From: CAZOLI01 sp964580675
GTDB taxonomy: Bacteria; Planctomycetota; MHYJ01; CAYXQY01
DNA: 64,000 nt
Direction: 5' to 3'
Assembly (NCBI GenBank): GCA_964580675.1
Contig: CAZOLI010000003.1
Span: 77,053-141,052, forward strand
The notes under the pieces were generated by a model that ran no database searches, was not told the origin of the DNA, and was given only the letters and a program-made list of their open reading frames with translations. Each line of letters starts with the position of its first letter. Positions within the stretch are counted from its first letter, which is position 1. Below, piece after piece: positions 1 through 9,313 of the stretch. The translations under genes were made by a program, and so were the position numbers.

Positions 1-342
1 CACCAGCACATGTTTTAAGCGTTGCTCTTTTTCCGGATTTTCTACCTTGTCCAACTTCTTCTGTAGAAGTGATATAACAATTTCCTGATGTTCCGACCGA
101 ATCAGTTCCTTCAACTTCTTCGTCGCCCTCGTTCGAGTTTTATAATCCTTTTCATCAAGTTTGTCGCACAGGTTATTTACCTTCTTCTTTAATTTATTCT
201 TCGTTTCCGTCTTCGTTTTGTTTTCGCCGTCATCCCCTTCCGACGGCTGTGCATCCACCGACAAACCTCCCCCCGTCCCCAGAACAAACAGGAGCGTTAG
301 ACCCAGTGCGATAGATGAATTTCGAATGGGCAGAGAACACAT
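1..342 (-). CDS. Secreted helical-repeat protein, partial
   Basis: The N-terminal 114 residues are present; the rest lies beyond the left edge. ATG is at 342-340. The first ~30 residues form a signal peptide (short basic start, hydrophobic LGLTLLFVLGTGGGL, then VDAQ). A Lys/Glu-rich linker follows, then a segment from about residue 58 (LCDKLDEKDYKTRTRATKKL and onward) that looks like paired amphipathic helices of HEAT/ARM type. This suggests an exported protein-interaction scaffold. No catalytic motif is visible. It lies downstream of the O-antigen-ligase-like gene on the same strand, with about 180 bases between. The HEAT assignment is by eye and the family is not identified. Confidence 0.6.
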   Translation of the reverse strand, partial: MCSLPIRNSSIALGLTLLFVLGTGGGLSVDAQPSEGDDGENKTKTETKNKLKKKVNNLCDKLDEKDYKTRTRATKKLKELIRSEHQEIVISLLQKKLDKVENPEKEQRLKHVLV

Positions 343-525
343 AAATGATCCCGGCGTCTTTACCACAACTTATCCTCTACTCTTTCTTATTGTATTCTAC
401 AACTTCTCCAGAATCACCCAAACACCCGCTTATTCCTTAAAATAACCCCTTATTCTTCCCAATCTGGGCCAACAACGACGTATGAAGTCCTGGGCCTCCG
501 GGGCCCGACACCCGCAATCCCGTTA

Positions 526-2676
526 TCAGTCGCCCGTCGGTTTCTTTAACTTGCGAAGTTGACCGGTGACGTAAATCTGAAGGGGGTTGTCTTCCGGAAA
601 CCTCCTCAAGGCCTTCTTTAACACCCGGCGGGCTTGCCCGACCTTTCCTTCTTTCTTCAACATTCGTACGTGAAGAATAATGTACTTCCTGTAAAGAGAC
701 ACATCCTCCGGAGCTATTTTTGTGGCTTCCCGATAAAGATTCCTCGCCTTTTCCGGATCCTCTAACTGCATAAGCCACGCGAACTCCCGATAGCTTGGCA
801 AAAAATTTGGATTAAGATCGAGGGCCTTCCGGAAATATTGTTCGGCTTTCTCAAATTTTCGGTCATCCTTCGTGGACTGGTACGCCTTCGAAGCCTCCTT
901 CCCCAGACGGTGATAGATGAGTTCTTCGTACGGCATTATGGCAATCAGCAATTTGCGTTCGTTTTGGGCGCGGCGTTCGGCGGTCTTCGCCCCAAACACC
1001 CTCCGGTACAGGTTTGTTTTATAAAAGAGCCATAAATTCATCCGCGCCCCGTAAAACGACTGATCAAGCCGGATTGCACGTTTATAGTGGGCCTCAATGT
1101 TGGTGACTTCCTGACGGAGTTGATCCGTAACCGATCCCCCTCCCGCCGTCCGGTTCAGGTTTGTCCGTGCCGCTTCCGCATGTTCAAAGGCCACCCGGCT
1201 GAAAAAAATTCGATACTGCCCAACCAGAACCATCACAATCAACAGGACACCGCATGTTTTCGTCAGAACCAGACCGATGGTTTGAGAACCGTTTGAACCC
1301 GGATCCCGTTGTCCGAACGCACCATTCACATACCCGAGCAAACCGAAAAAAAGTCCCCCTGTAACCGGTTCCGAGAGCGGATAATGCACCCATGCATGAA
1401 TAAAAATTGTCACGAAGGCGGATAGAACCGTCAGGGCAAACCAGGCGTTTCCCGGCGGGGCCCGGAGAAACCGAAACAGGGGAAGCGATAAGGCAAGTGC
1501 TATCAGCACGGAGATGGCCACATAACCCGCTACACCACATTCGGCGAGGTATCGCAAATAATCATTATGCACGTGCCGGGGAATCAGCTGGAGGGTTCGA
1601 TACGGCTGTTTCTTGAGAACATCCGACTGATGTTTCTTCGCGGCGCGAAAAAAGGTTCCCGGTCCGGACCCAAACGGGCGTTCGTTCTGAAAAATTTTGA
1701 TCGCGACCTCCCAGGACGCCTGTCGCTGTTTTATGGATTTGGACCCCACCCCGAGATATCGGGCCATACGCGACGGAATGCCCGGCTTCCAGATCAACCC
1801 CACCGTGCCGACCACAACCAGAATGAGTATCACAAGGGAGACGTTTGTTTGAGCCGACAACCGAGGTTTCCCACCCGTTTCGTTCGCCTTTTGAGCCCCT
1901 GCGTCCGCCCAAGCTCCTCCTGTTCCCAACAAATCAATACCGTATCGTCGAACCGTGTATACCGCAACCACAACCAATATTGCCCCCATTCCCGCGAGCC
2001 ATGCCCCCTCACTCCCGGACAACATAAGTAATGCCATACCGGTCAACGAGGCAACCGCCGCGAGCACACGAACCCAACCATGTTCCGAGGTCACCGTTAA
2101 ATAGATACCAAACGGTACCGTTACGAGAAGATATGATGCAAGCAGATTCCGGTTCATGAACGGTCCCGCCCGGTGCACCTCTTCCCCGCCCATGGTCAAA
2201 AGAGGTCGATCCAGCACCACCTGCGCCAGCCCATAAAGAGAAACAAGCAACAGGGAAAGAACAAGGGCTCTCGAGGGAGAAAAGGGGTTTTCCCGGCCGG
2301 CCGTGACCCGATACACCCCGAAGTACACCATGCCAAACCCGAGGAGAAGCAACAACATTTCCGTGCCGGCCCGGCCGTGCTCGGAGAGCAGAAAGGAAAG
2401 ACCCCCAACCAGCATCAGACCGGCAACGGCCCAATGGATGCGGACGTCTCGTGGAGACGCCCTGTTTTCCGAAAGAGAACACAAAAACAGAAGGGCCCCC
2501 ACCAGTAACAGACCCGATTGTTTCAGGGTCATGACAAACTGCGGATTAAACTCAAATCGTGCCGTCAGCACCGGCGGAAGGAGAAACAGAAGAAGCAACA
2601 GAATATGCTCGGCCCCGTCCCGCAGTCGGCACATCGCCCCAATTAATTTATCGGACGTCCCTCCTTCCCCCATCAT
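526..2676 (-). CDS. O-antigen ligase / Wzy-like membrane protein with C-terminal TPRs
   Basis: 716 residues. Residues 1-470 hold about 11 hydrophobic segments. Hallmarks of the O-antigen ligase/polymerase family (Wzy_C) are FMNRNLLASYLL near 173 and RHVHNDYLRYLAECGVAGY near 360, a periplasmic loop that usually carries the key His. The last ~200 residues are soluble and contain TPR-like repeats (AEQYFRKALDLNPNFLPSY, then ARNLYREATKIAPEDVSLY). The family transfers or polymerises glycans at the periplasmic face of the inner membrane. The start codon overlaps the hutI stop (ATGA), so the two are translationally coupled. In-frame Met2 and Met15 are alternative starts. The glycan substrate cannot be read from sequence. 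Confidence 0.85.
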   Translation of the reverse strand: MMGEGGTSDKLIGAMCRLRDGAEHILLLLLFLLPPVLTARFEFNPQFVMTLKQSGLLLVGALLFLCSLSENRASPRDVRIHWAVAGLMLVGGLSFLLSEHGRAGTEMLLLLLGFGMVYFGVYRVTAGRENPFSPSRALVLSLLLVSLYGLAQVVLDRPLLTMGGEEVHRAGPFMNRNLLASYLLVTVPFGIYLTVTSEHGWVRVLAAVASLTGMALLMLSGSEGAWLAGMGAILVVVAVYTVRRYGIDLLGTGGAWADAGAQKANETGGKPRLSAQTNVSLVILILVVVGTVGLIWKPGIPSRMARYLGVGSKSIKQRQASWEVAIKIFQNERPFGSGPGTFFRAAKKHQSDVLKKQPYRTLQLIPRHVHNDYLRYLAECGVAGYVAISVLIALALSLPLFRFLRAPPGNAWFALTVLSAFVTIFIHAWVHYPLSEPVTGGLFFGLLGYVNGAFGQRDPGSNGSQTIGLVLTKTCGVLLIVMVLVGQYRIFFSRVAFEHAEAARTNLNRTAGGGSVTDQLRQEVTNIEAHYKRAIRLDQSFYGARMNLWLFYKTNLYRRVFGAKTAERRAQNERKLLIAIMPYEELIYHRLGKEASKAYQSTKDDRKFEKAEQYFRKALDLNPNFLPSYREFAWLMQLEDPEKARNLYREATKIAPEDVSLYRKYIILHVRMLKKEGKVGQARRVLKKALRRFPEDNPLQIYVTGQLRKLKKPTGD

Positions 2677-3917
2677 CGAACCCGATTACCTGACACATAT
2701 ACACTTTCCACAGGCGTATTTCCGAATATATACGGAATTTCGCGGGGGTGCTCCAGGTCCCAGACCACCACATCCGCGTCCGCTCCTTCCCGGAGCATTC
2801 CCTTCCGCTCCCCCTCCCCGACCGCCTCTGCCGCATGGGTTGTGGACGCCACGATGGCTTCCTCATGCCCCATGCCAAAATCCAGCCCCGCCAGGGTCAT
2901 CACCAAAGACATGGACGTCGCCGTACAGGTCCCGGGATTGTGATCGGTCCCAAGAGCCACCCGCAACCCCGCTTCCTTCATGGCCTCGTAATCCGCCACC
3001 TGGTCCAGCCCGAGAAAATGCCTTGTTCCGGGCAGCAGTACCCCGACCACACCCGCTTCCGCCATCGTTTCGAGATCGGAAAGGGGTGTGTCCTCCAGGT
3101 GATCCGCCGACGCCGCCCCGACCTCCGCCGCGACCTTCGCACCGCCCACTTCGCGAAATTCACCCGTATGCACTTTGGGCACCATCCCTTCCTCCTTCGC
3201 CGCAACAAGTACCTTCCGGGCCTGCTCCGCACTGAACGCCTCCTCATCACAGAACACGTCACAGAACCGGGCAATACCCTGCTGCCCGGCGGCCGAAATC
3301 ATCTCTCCCGTAAGGTATTCAACGTAATCTTCCGGCCGATCCCGGTACGACGAAGGCACCGCGTGTGCTCCCATGAACGTTGGCACCACCGTTACCGGAT
3401 GTTCCTCAGCAACGTCCTGAATAATCCGGAGGTGGCGCAGTTCCTGTTCGGCCGACAGCCCGTAACCGGTTTTTATTTCACAGGTGGTGGTGCCCGAGTC
3501 CAGCAGTCGATCCAGCCGGGCACGAAGCAGATCCCGAAGTACCTCATCCGGCGCCTCCCGGGTTGCACGAACCGTACGGAGGATGCCGCCCCCCTTATCG
3601 GCAATTTCCTGATACGTTGCGCCCTGATTCCGCGCCTCAAATTCATCGGCCCGTGTTCCCGCGTACAGGGAATGGGTATGAGGATCCACGAGACCCGGTG
3701 TCACCACCCGTCCTTCAAGAGACCGTGTTTCTCCCGCCTCCATGTTGTCCGAGACATCGGATGGGTCCAGGACGCAATCCACCACTCCCTCCGAGATCCC
3801 GATTTGGGCACCTTCCATTACATCCAGTCGCTGGAGGTTCGGCCCGGAACGGGATCCCGTCGGCGTCGATGGCCGGCAGAGCGTTGCGTCCGTCAACAAC
3901 AGGTCCACGTCCGACAT
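2673..3917 (-). CDS. hutI: Imidazolonepropionase
   Basis: 414 residues, normal length. It hydrolyses 4-imidazolone-5-propionate to N-formimino-glutamate, the third step of histidine degradation, in the cytoplasm. Amidohydrolase features are seen in order: the metal-binding DPHTHSLYAG (His80, His82), the substrate-region GGGILRTVRATREA, IKTGYGLS, MGAHAVPSSY, VHTGEF near 250, LLPGTRHFL, and the catalytic-metal GTDHNPGT near 325. No hutH, hutU or hutG lies in the window, so the rest of the pathway must be elsewhere. It is transcribed divergently from parB, and its stop overlaps the start of the O-antigen-ligase-like gene. Confidence 0.95.
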   Translation of the reverse strand: MSDVDLLLTDATLCRPSTPTGSRSGPNLQRLDVMEGAQIGISEGVVDCVLDPSDVSDNMEAGETRSLEGRVVTPGLVDPHTHSLYAGTRADEFEARNQGATYQEIADKGGGILRTVRATREAPDEVLRDLLRARLDRLLDSGTTTCEIKTGYGLSAEQELRHLRIIQDVAEEHPVTVVPTFMGAHAVPSSYRDRPEDYVEYLTGEMISAAGQQGIARFCDVFCDEEAFSAEQARKVLVAAKEEGMVPKVHTGEFREVGGAKVAAEVGAASADHLEDTPLSDLETMAEAGVVGVLLPGTRHFLGLDQVADYEAMKEAGLRVALGTDHNPGTCTATSMSLVMTLAGLDFGMGHEEAIVASTTHAAEAVGEGERKGMLREGADADVVVWDLEHPREIPYIFGNTPVESVYVSGNRVR

Positions 3918-4245
3918 GGAACTACCCCTGAACTGGTGTGTGTTCTTCCCTCGAAGACCATCGAATCATCTCAAATGACCGACCGGAAATCAATGTTCCA
4001 CCGGGCCGCGCCCCCAAAGTTCGGCCCGATAACGTCCGATAATAATACCCCGTCAAACGAACATATGTGCCGGCACACAAACAACCCGGATAATTTCAAC
4101 AACACACATTGATATAGTTGAATTCAACGTGGGGTTCCATACAATGAGATGTCAGGTTCACCCGTGCCACGGCACCTGTATTCGCCGACCAACCGAACAA
4201 CGTTTGTAACATTCAACACAACACCCAACAATTTCCCCAAACATC
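3918..4245. other. Divergent intergenic region hutI/parB
   Basis: These 328 bases contain the parB promoter (4118-4145). A weak candidate for hutI on the minus strand is a TTGATT box with a GATGAT-like box 17 bases on, around 3965-3995. I see no RNA gene or repeat. The absence of parA here is notable, because parA usually precedes parB. Confidence 0.5.
4118..4145 (+). promoter_or_regulatory. Probable sigma-70 promoter of parB
   Basis: TTGAAT (4118-4123), 16-base spacer, TACAAT (4140-4145). The expected transcription start is near 4152, giving a leader of about 95 bases before the parB ATG. Confidence 0.6.
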
Positions 4246-5142
4246 ATGAGTGACAACCGACTCGGAAAAGGACTGAACAGCCTTCTTGGCGACGAAGAGA
4301 CCGACGAGGACGGACAAACCCCCGAAAACACCCCGCTTCGGGACCTTCCGGTGGACCGGATCGACCCGAACCCATACCAGCCCCGGGACGAAATCAGCGA
4401 AACCAGTGTGGAACGGCTGGCCGAATCCATCCGTCGGGACGGCCTTCTGCAACCCCTACTGGTCACCCCGGGCAATGAGGACGGTCACTTCGTCCTGGCC
4501 GCCGGGGAACGACGCCTCCGGGCCGCCAAGCGGGCGGGAATGGACGCCGTCCCCGCCCTGATCCGGGACCTGACCGATGAACAGATGCTGGAACTGGCAC
4601 TGGTGGAGAACGTCCAGCGGGAAAACCTCAACCCCATTGAAAAAGCCCGTGCCATCAACCGTCTCTATGAGGAATTCGGCATGACCCTGTCCGAAATTGG
4701 TGAAACAACCGGTTTGTCCGAATCCGCCGTCTCCAACACCCGGCGGCTCCTGAACCTGCCGCCGGATCTCCAGGAAGCCATCGGTGAAGGGGTGCTCTCC
4801 CCCGGCCACGGCCGGGCGCTCCTCTCATTGCCCTCCAGTGAAGACGCCCGAAACGCCGCCGAAAAGATGATCGAAAACGACCTCTCCGTCCGACAGGCCG
4901 AGAAACTGGTCCGGAACATCAAAAACGACAAACCCCGAAAAACCCGCGACAACAACAAGAAGAACGATTCAACGGACCTGTCCCCGGAAATGAAACAGAT
5001 TCAAAACCGGCTGGAAGAACGGGTGGGAGCCCGCGTGCGCATCCACCCCCGAAAAGAGGGCGGCCAGATCCGGATTGACTTCGCCGGCCGCGGCGACCTC
5101 GAAGCCATCCTGAACCGGCTCAACGTGCGCCCCAACTCATAA
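4246..5142 (+). CDS. parB: Chromosome partitioning protein ParB
   Basis: 298 residues. ParB binds parS, hydrolyses CTP to slide as a DNA clamp, and works with ParA in origin segregation. The N-terminus has the ParA-interaction signature RLGKGLNSLLG (residues 5-15). The ParB/Srx domain follows, with NPYQPR, the CTP-binding GERRLRAAK box near 87 and the ENVQRENLNPIEKA box near 125. A HTH region (LSEIGETTGLSESAVSN, LLNLP) and a C-terminal dimerisation domain complete it. The start has no Shine-Dalgarno sequence but begins exactly at the conserved N-terminus. No parA is adjacent. Two parS-like palindromes follow directly downstream, which supports a chromosomal ParB near the replication origin. 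Confidence 0.95.
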   Translation: MSDNRLGKGLNSLLGDEETDEDGQTPENTPLRDLPVDRIDPNPYQPRDEISETSVERLAESIRRDGLLQPLLVTPGNEDGHFVLAAGERRLRAAKRAGMDAVPALIRDLTDEQMLELALVENVQRENLNPIEKARAINRLYEEFGMTLSEIGETTGLSESAVSNTRRLLNLPPDLQEAIGEGVLSPGHGRALLSLPSSEDARNAAEKMIENDLSVRQAEKLVRNIKNDKPRKTRDNNKKNDSTDLSPEMKQIQNRLEERVGARVRIHPRKEGGQIRIDFAGRGDLEAILNRLNVRPNS

Positions 5143-5163
5143 AATAACCGCAGGACCAAGCCA

Positions 5164-5179
5164 CTTTTCACGTGAAAAG
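5164..5179. promoter_or_regulatory. parS: parS-like site 1
   Basis: Perfect 16-bp palindrome CTTTTCACGTGAAAAG, 21 bases after the parB stop. It keeps the 12-bp core TTTCACGTGAAA of the consensus TGTTTCACGTGAAACA and differs only in the two outer bases at each end. It is a likely ParB nucleation site. Confidence 0.85.
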
Positions 5180-5223
5180 GCGAACCATCGCCTCTTCTTT
5201 GTTTCCGCGTCTTCACCCCTCAC

Positions 5224-5237
5224 TTTTCACGTGAAAA
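5224..5237. promoter_or_regulatory. parS: parS-like site 2
   Basis: Perfect 14-bp palindrome TTTTCACGTGAAAA, centred 59 bp from site 1 and sharing its core. The TGA stop of the minus-strand nucleotidyltransferase-like gene (5229-5227) lies inside it, so that protein's last codons are part of the site. Confidence 0.85.
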
Positions 5238-6400
5238 CCCGGGGTTCCAGCAGGCTGGCCGCGAGCAGCTTCGGAATTCGCGCGGTGGCCAGCATGGCCC
5301 GCCGGAGGTGCCGGCCGGGGGTGCCCCCGGTAATGTCCGGATCCAGGTCGGCCGCCGCCCGGGCGTCCGGGAAAACGGACCGAAAAACCATCTTCAGCCC
5401 GTCCCACGGCCCCATTTTCTGGGTCATGTACACCAGCAAATTGAGTCCTTCCGGACGGACCCCGGCATTGACACAGTGGAGAAACTGGCTGATCAGGCGG
5501 GACCGTTCGGGGGGCTTCCATCGGGCAAAGAAACCGTCCGGCACGCCGGTGAGTCCGGTCCGGGCCAGCTGGGAGGCCGCAATTCGCACGGCGGGGCCCT
5601 GCCGCCACCGCCGTCCCCGGCGCCCCACCTGCTGCCAGAACTCCGCACCCTGTTCTGCTCCGGTTTGTGCGACACGGGCCATCTCCCCCAGGTATCCCCA
5701 TCGTTCATACACGTGTCGAAGGGTGTGTTCGGCCAGGTGGACAAACAGATCTGGCGCAGACAAGCCCCATAAATCGGGTTTATCACCGGTTTCCGGTGCG
5801 GGCAGCGGCACCGCCCGCTCCATCAACTCCTCCACAAATGCGGGATCCCGGCGGGCCGGTACGGGGTAGGAGGCATTAATCGGGTGCCAGTGCAGGTGAA
5901 ACCAGATGGTGGGGCCCCCGGCCCTGTTCTTTTTCCGGAGCAGTACGGCATTTCGGTAGGGGGTAATCTCCGGTTGGCCATCCATGGAACGCCGGGGTTG
6001 AAACCCCTGTTTTTCTGCGGCCTTCATCAGGTCCGGCACGGCGGAAGGGGGGGTGAGGATGTCCACGTCCACCATTTCACGATCGCCCGGCTGATCAAAA
6101 CAACGATGCAGCAGATCGGCCCCTTTTAACACGAGAAACGGGGGGTTTGAGCCGTTTCGACGGGTGTTTGTTGCAAGATCCTGTAGTTCGCGGCGTCGCA
6201 GAAGGTTGCGTGCGGCCACCTGTCGTTTGTGTTTCTTCAAATCCTTCAGTACGTTCTTCACCTCCCTGTTTGGGGCTCGTTCGGGCCGGCCGATGCGGAG
6301 GAAGCCGATTAATTTTTCCTCCCGTAAGTCGTTCAGGGCAGCGGTCCCTCCTCCCGCAAGCTGGACAAGTCGCCGGACGACGTCCGGAGACACCGGTTTC
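5227..6400 (-). CDS. Nucleotidyltransferase-like protein (NTP_transf_5 type), 5' end in gap
   Basis: About 390 residues are visible. The frame is open into the N gap, so the true start may be missing; the first visible start is GTG at 6393. Residues near 95-150 (LVLKGADLLHRCF, then MVDVDILTPPSAVPDLMKAA) match the KG...D-x-D pattern of the uncharacterised nucleotidyltransferase family PF14907. That family often accompanies polysaccharide or peptide clusters and its substrate is unknown. The rest is helical and Arg-rich with no recognisable domain. The stop codon is embedded in parS site 2. The family call is by motif only. Confidence 0.6.
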
Positions 6401-6500
6401 NNNNNNNNNNNNNNNNNNNNNNNNNNNNNNNNNNNNNNNNNNNNNNNNNNNNNNNNNNNNNNNNNNNNNNNNNNNNNNNNNNNNNNNNNNNNNNNNNNNN
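6401..6500. other. Assembly gap (100 N)
   Basis: Exactly 100 N, a conventional placeholder of unknown true length. It truncates the start of the nucleotidyltransferase-like gene and the end of the ABC permease gene; further genes could be missing. Confidence 0.98.
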
Positions 6501-7108
6501 ACCAGGGATTGGGTGCCGTTTCGGCTCAGACAGGAAATCAGACTGCCAAACTGAACGGCCACGAAAAGACAGAGCATCGAGACCATGGCCACCCGCATGA
6601 TGGCCTGCCAGATGGCAGCTCGTGAATACATTTCCCGGCTCACAAAATCAGGATCCACAATGGGGCCAAAACCGGCCCGGTACTGGATAAAAAGGTAACT
6701 CGTCCCCAGGAGCAATACCCCCATCAAAAACGGCATTAAAAGGGAACGAATCATTCGTGCCAGAAAAAATTCGCTACGTCGGAGGGGTTGACTCATCAGG
6801 GTTCGTATCCGTCCGCTTCCAAATTCCGTGGCGACGGATAACGCCCCGGAGAGGGCCCCGAGCAACACAATGACCTCAATGATTCCTCGCCAGACCGACG
6901 CAAGTATTCCCCAGGCCTTCGACGGGAGAACACGGTGTTTTACGGGATGTTCCGAGAGTTGTTCCTGTAAGGTAGACACGTCATGCCAGCACCACCCAAT
7001 CACCAACAACACGAGAAACACCGATCCAATATGGAGCCATCGAGACCGCCGCCAGACCCAGAGATCCGCCACAAATTGTTTGTATACTCTATTTATTTTA
7101 TTAACCAT
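6501..7108 (-). CDS. ABC-2 type exporter permease, C-terminus in gap
   Basis: About 200 N-terminal residues are visible. A short cytoplasmic start (MVNKINRVYKQFVADLWVWR) is followed by TM1 (LHIGSVFLVLLVIGWCWH). An extracytoplasmic loop leads to further TMs, with the typical ABC-2 segment SVATEFGSGRIRTLMSQPL before the next helix. It would form the membrane channel for the adjacent ATPase. I chose ATG at 7108; the frame can be opened from TTG at 7174, but the added residues look unlike coding sequence. It lies about 90 bases downstream of the ATPase gene. The cargo is unknown. Confidence 0.75.
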
Positions 7109-7200
7109 TGTATATTTACAATTATTTCGGCCAATCCCGTCGATTTGCGACAGGCATATCGTCCGATAAAACAACCTCTATTCTGGGGAGTCGTGAGCAA

Positions 7201-8124
7201 CTATGCATTTCGGTATATCGAGAGCAACTGGTCCTGCCGTATTTCGAAACGCCGTACCTGAAATCCTTCCTCCACAAGTTTCTTGTTAATCTTCCATGCC
7301 GGTATCCGGGGGTTGGTCAGTGTGCAAACGCCGTCGTCGGACGCCTCCCGCTGTACCTGTTCGGCAAAGGATCCCAGAAAAGAAATGGCCTCTTCGACCT
7401 GGTTCACGGCGACGGCAATGCGAGTGACCTCTGCATCCCGGTCCCCGGTGGGATCGACCGTCGTTTTCAACTCTCCGTTTTTCAGAATGCCCACTCTGTT
7501 GCAGAGCCGTTCTGCTTCTTCTATTCGGTGCGTACTATAAAAAAAGGTGGTGTTATGTTGTTTATTTCGTCGTTCAAACAGGGAGAGCATACGGTCCCGA
7601 CCATCCGGGTCGAGGTTCGAGGTGGGTTCGTCCAGGAACACGAGGTTCGGGGAGCCGGCCAGTGCGGAAGCAATAGCGAGTCGCTGTTTCATGCCGCTGC
7701 TGTAATGCCGCACATATTTATCGGACGTCCTCTCCAGCCCCACCTCTTCCATCATCTCCTTTGCCTCCGTTGCGTCCACTTCTTCATTGTGGACGTTCAT
7801 CACCTGTATGTTCTCCGGTCCCGTTAGTGTGGGATAAAATGTCGGTTTTTCAAGCAACACTCCCACCCCTTCCCGGCTTTGTTCCGGCCGTTTTCGCACA
7901 TCGGCGCCATTTATAAACACCGTGCCCTCATCCGGATGAATCAAACCGAGAAGAAGGTACATGGAGGTGCTCTTCCCCGCTCCATTCGGCCCCAGCAACC
8001 CGAATATTTCCCCCGGGAAAAGGGACAGATCCAGCGAGAACACACCATTTCCATCCCCGTACACCCGGGAGAGATCCGTGGCCTCCAGCACCGGTTCCGG
8101 AGAACCGGACGTTTCCTGACTCAT
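7201..8124 (-). CDS. ABC transporter ATP-binding protein
   Basis: 307 residues. The nucleotide-binding domain fills residues ~12-225: Walker A GPNGAGKST, Q-loop LLEKPTFY, signature YSSGMKQRLAIA, Walker B LVFLDEPTSNLD and H-loop STHRIEEAE. About 80 C-terminal residues resemble the extension of CcmA/YhaQ-like exporters. It pairs with the ABC-2 permease immediately downstream. Such pairs export drugs, lipids or polysaccharide, or act in membrane maintenance; specificity cannot be set from sequence. Confidence 0.9.
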   Translation of the reverse strand: MSQETSGSPEPVLEATDLSRVYGDGNGVFSLDLSLFPGEIFGLLGPNGAGKSTSMYLLLGLIHPDEGTVFINGADVRKRPEQSREGVGVLLEKPTFYPTLTGPENIQVMNVHNEEVDATEAKEMMEEVGLERTSDKYVRHYSSGMKQRLAIASALAGSPNLVFLDEPTSNLDPDGRDRMLSLFERRNKQHNTTFFYSTHRIEEAERLCNRVGILKNGELKTTVDPTGDRDAEVTRIAVAVNQVEEAISFLGSFAEQVQREASDDGVCTLTNPRIPAWKINKKLVEEGFQVRRFEIRQDQLLSIYRNA

Positions 8125-8247
8125 CTGTCTACCCTGTACCCAATCACCTCTGTTCCGAAAAATACGTCGATGCCACCAACGTCATGCCAGCCGCACATGT
8201 ACCCCCTCTTTGATCCTTCTCCAGCAAAAACGATATTATAGGTCATT

Positions 8248-9201
8248 ATGGAAACCTCCACACAAGAAAACAACGATGATGGTTCTCGGTTCGCCATCCT
8301 TCTCCAGAAAGATGAACCGGTTCCGGTCGGTCAACTGGAGGAATCGGTCTCGGCCGTGTTCGGCATTCCCCTGGTTGAAGCACGTCTTCGCATTCGGCAA
8401 TCCCGGGGGGTATTGTTTGAGGAACTTGATCGGGACCAGGCGGAGACGTTGAAAAACGCCCTGGAACAATCCGGCCTTCAGGGACGAATTTTAACGATGG
8501 ATCAGGTGGTCTCGTTACCGGAATCCCGCGAATTGCGCCAGCTCAAGATCGGTTCAAACACGCTTGAATTAAAACTTGGCATTCGGAACGATCAGGTGGC
8601 CCATCTCCCCCGGGATCGGGTGGATCTGGTGTCGGCCGGTGTCGTGGGGACACAGAAGTTCTGGGCGGAGGCCACGGACAGTACCGTAAAAAATATGCCA
8701 CACCTGCGGGACATTGAGGATCCCAAACTCCGGGAGGAACTGACAAATGCCCTTTCAAATCGAGGCCTTAAAAAGGAAGTGGAGGATACACGAAAACTGC
8801 AGGAGGAAGACCCCGAACGGGTTCCGCTCGATGAAATGGAAGAACTGGCTGAACTGGAAACCAACTGGGTAATTGATATTTGTTGTTTTTCCGTTCCCAC
8901 CCGTTACCGGATATACCGGAAACGAATGCATTACCCGGGGGAGACCGGCTCCGGGAAAGCAGGAACGTACAGCTCGGAAAATTTCCTGGAACTGCTGGCG
9001 AACCTCCTGCGTCCCGGAGACCTCGTTTGCACCCCGGAAACCCTGAACCTGTTTACGGACCCCCCTCTTCTGGAACACATCTTTGAGGACATGGACCGGT
9101 TTCACGCCTACACGCGCTGGTTTTACAGCATGTTGGAAATGAAACACGTCCCCGCCCCGGATCCCGCACCCGTTCTCTCGAACTGGCGGTCGTCAGAATA
9201 A
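8248..9201 (+). CDS. Unknown protein with L7/L12-like N-terminal segment
   Basis: 317 residues, no signal peptide or TM segment. Residues ~20-80 (VGQLEESVSAVFGIPLVEAR, then a second helix and LKNALEQSGLQGRIL) have the spacing of the ribosomal L7/L12 C-terminal or ClpS-like alpha/beta fold, in which a helix reading 'xEAxxR' is followed by a helix before a terminal strand. This is structural inference only. The middle is charged and helical. The last ~110 residues (WVIDICCFSVPTRYRIYRKR, then LLANLLRPGDLVC) look like a second globular domain. A TATTAT box ends only 8 bases before the ATG, so the mRNA might be nearly leaderless. I do not recognise a function. Confidence 0.7.
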   Translation: METSTQENNDDGSRFAILLQKDEPVPVGQLEESVSAVFGIPLVEARLRIRQSRGVLFEELDRDQAETLKNALEQSGLQGRILTMDQVVSLPESRELRQLKIGSNTLELKLGIRNDQVAHLPRDRVDLVSAGVVGTQKFWAEATDSTVKNMPHLRDIEDPKLREELTNALSNRGLKKEVEDTRKLQEEDPERVPLDEMEELAELETNWVIDICCFSVPTRYRIYRKRMHYPGETGSGKAGTYSSENFLELLANLLRPGDLVCTPETLNLFTDPPLLEHIFEDMDRFHAYTRWFYSMLEMKHVPAPDPAPVLSNWRSSE

Positions 9202-9313
9202 CCCGTTTAGGAGAAACGACATCAGAAGCGGGAAAAATCAAGGGATGGGAGACTTGTACGGGAGGAACTGAAAAACGCCTCCGGATAGGATTGAGCCCCC
9301 GTTCCCACTTGAT

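Noticed and set aside
2748..4112. 454-codon plus-strand open frame across hutI
   Set aside because: It is antisense to a clear imidazolonepropionase, rich in Arg/Pro/His from reverse-frame reading, and has no domain or Shine-Dalgarno sequence.
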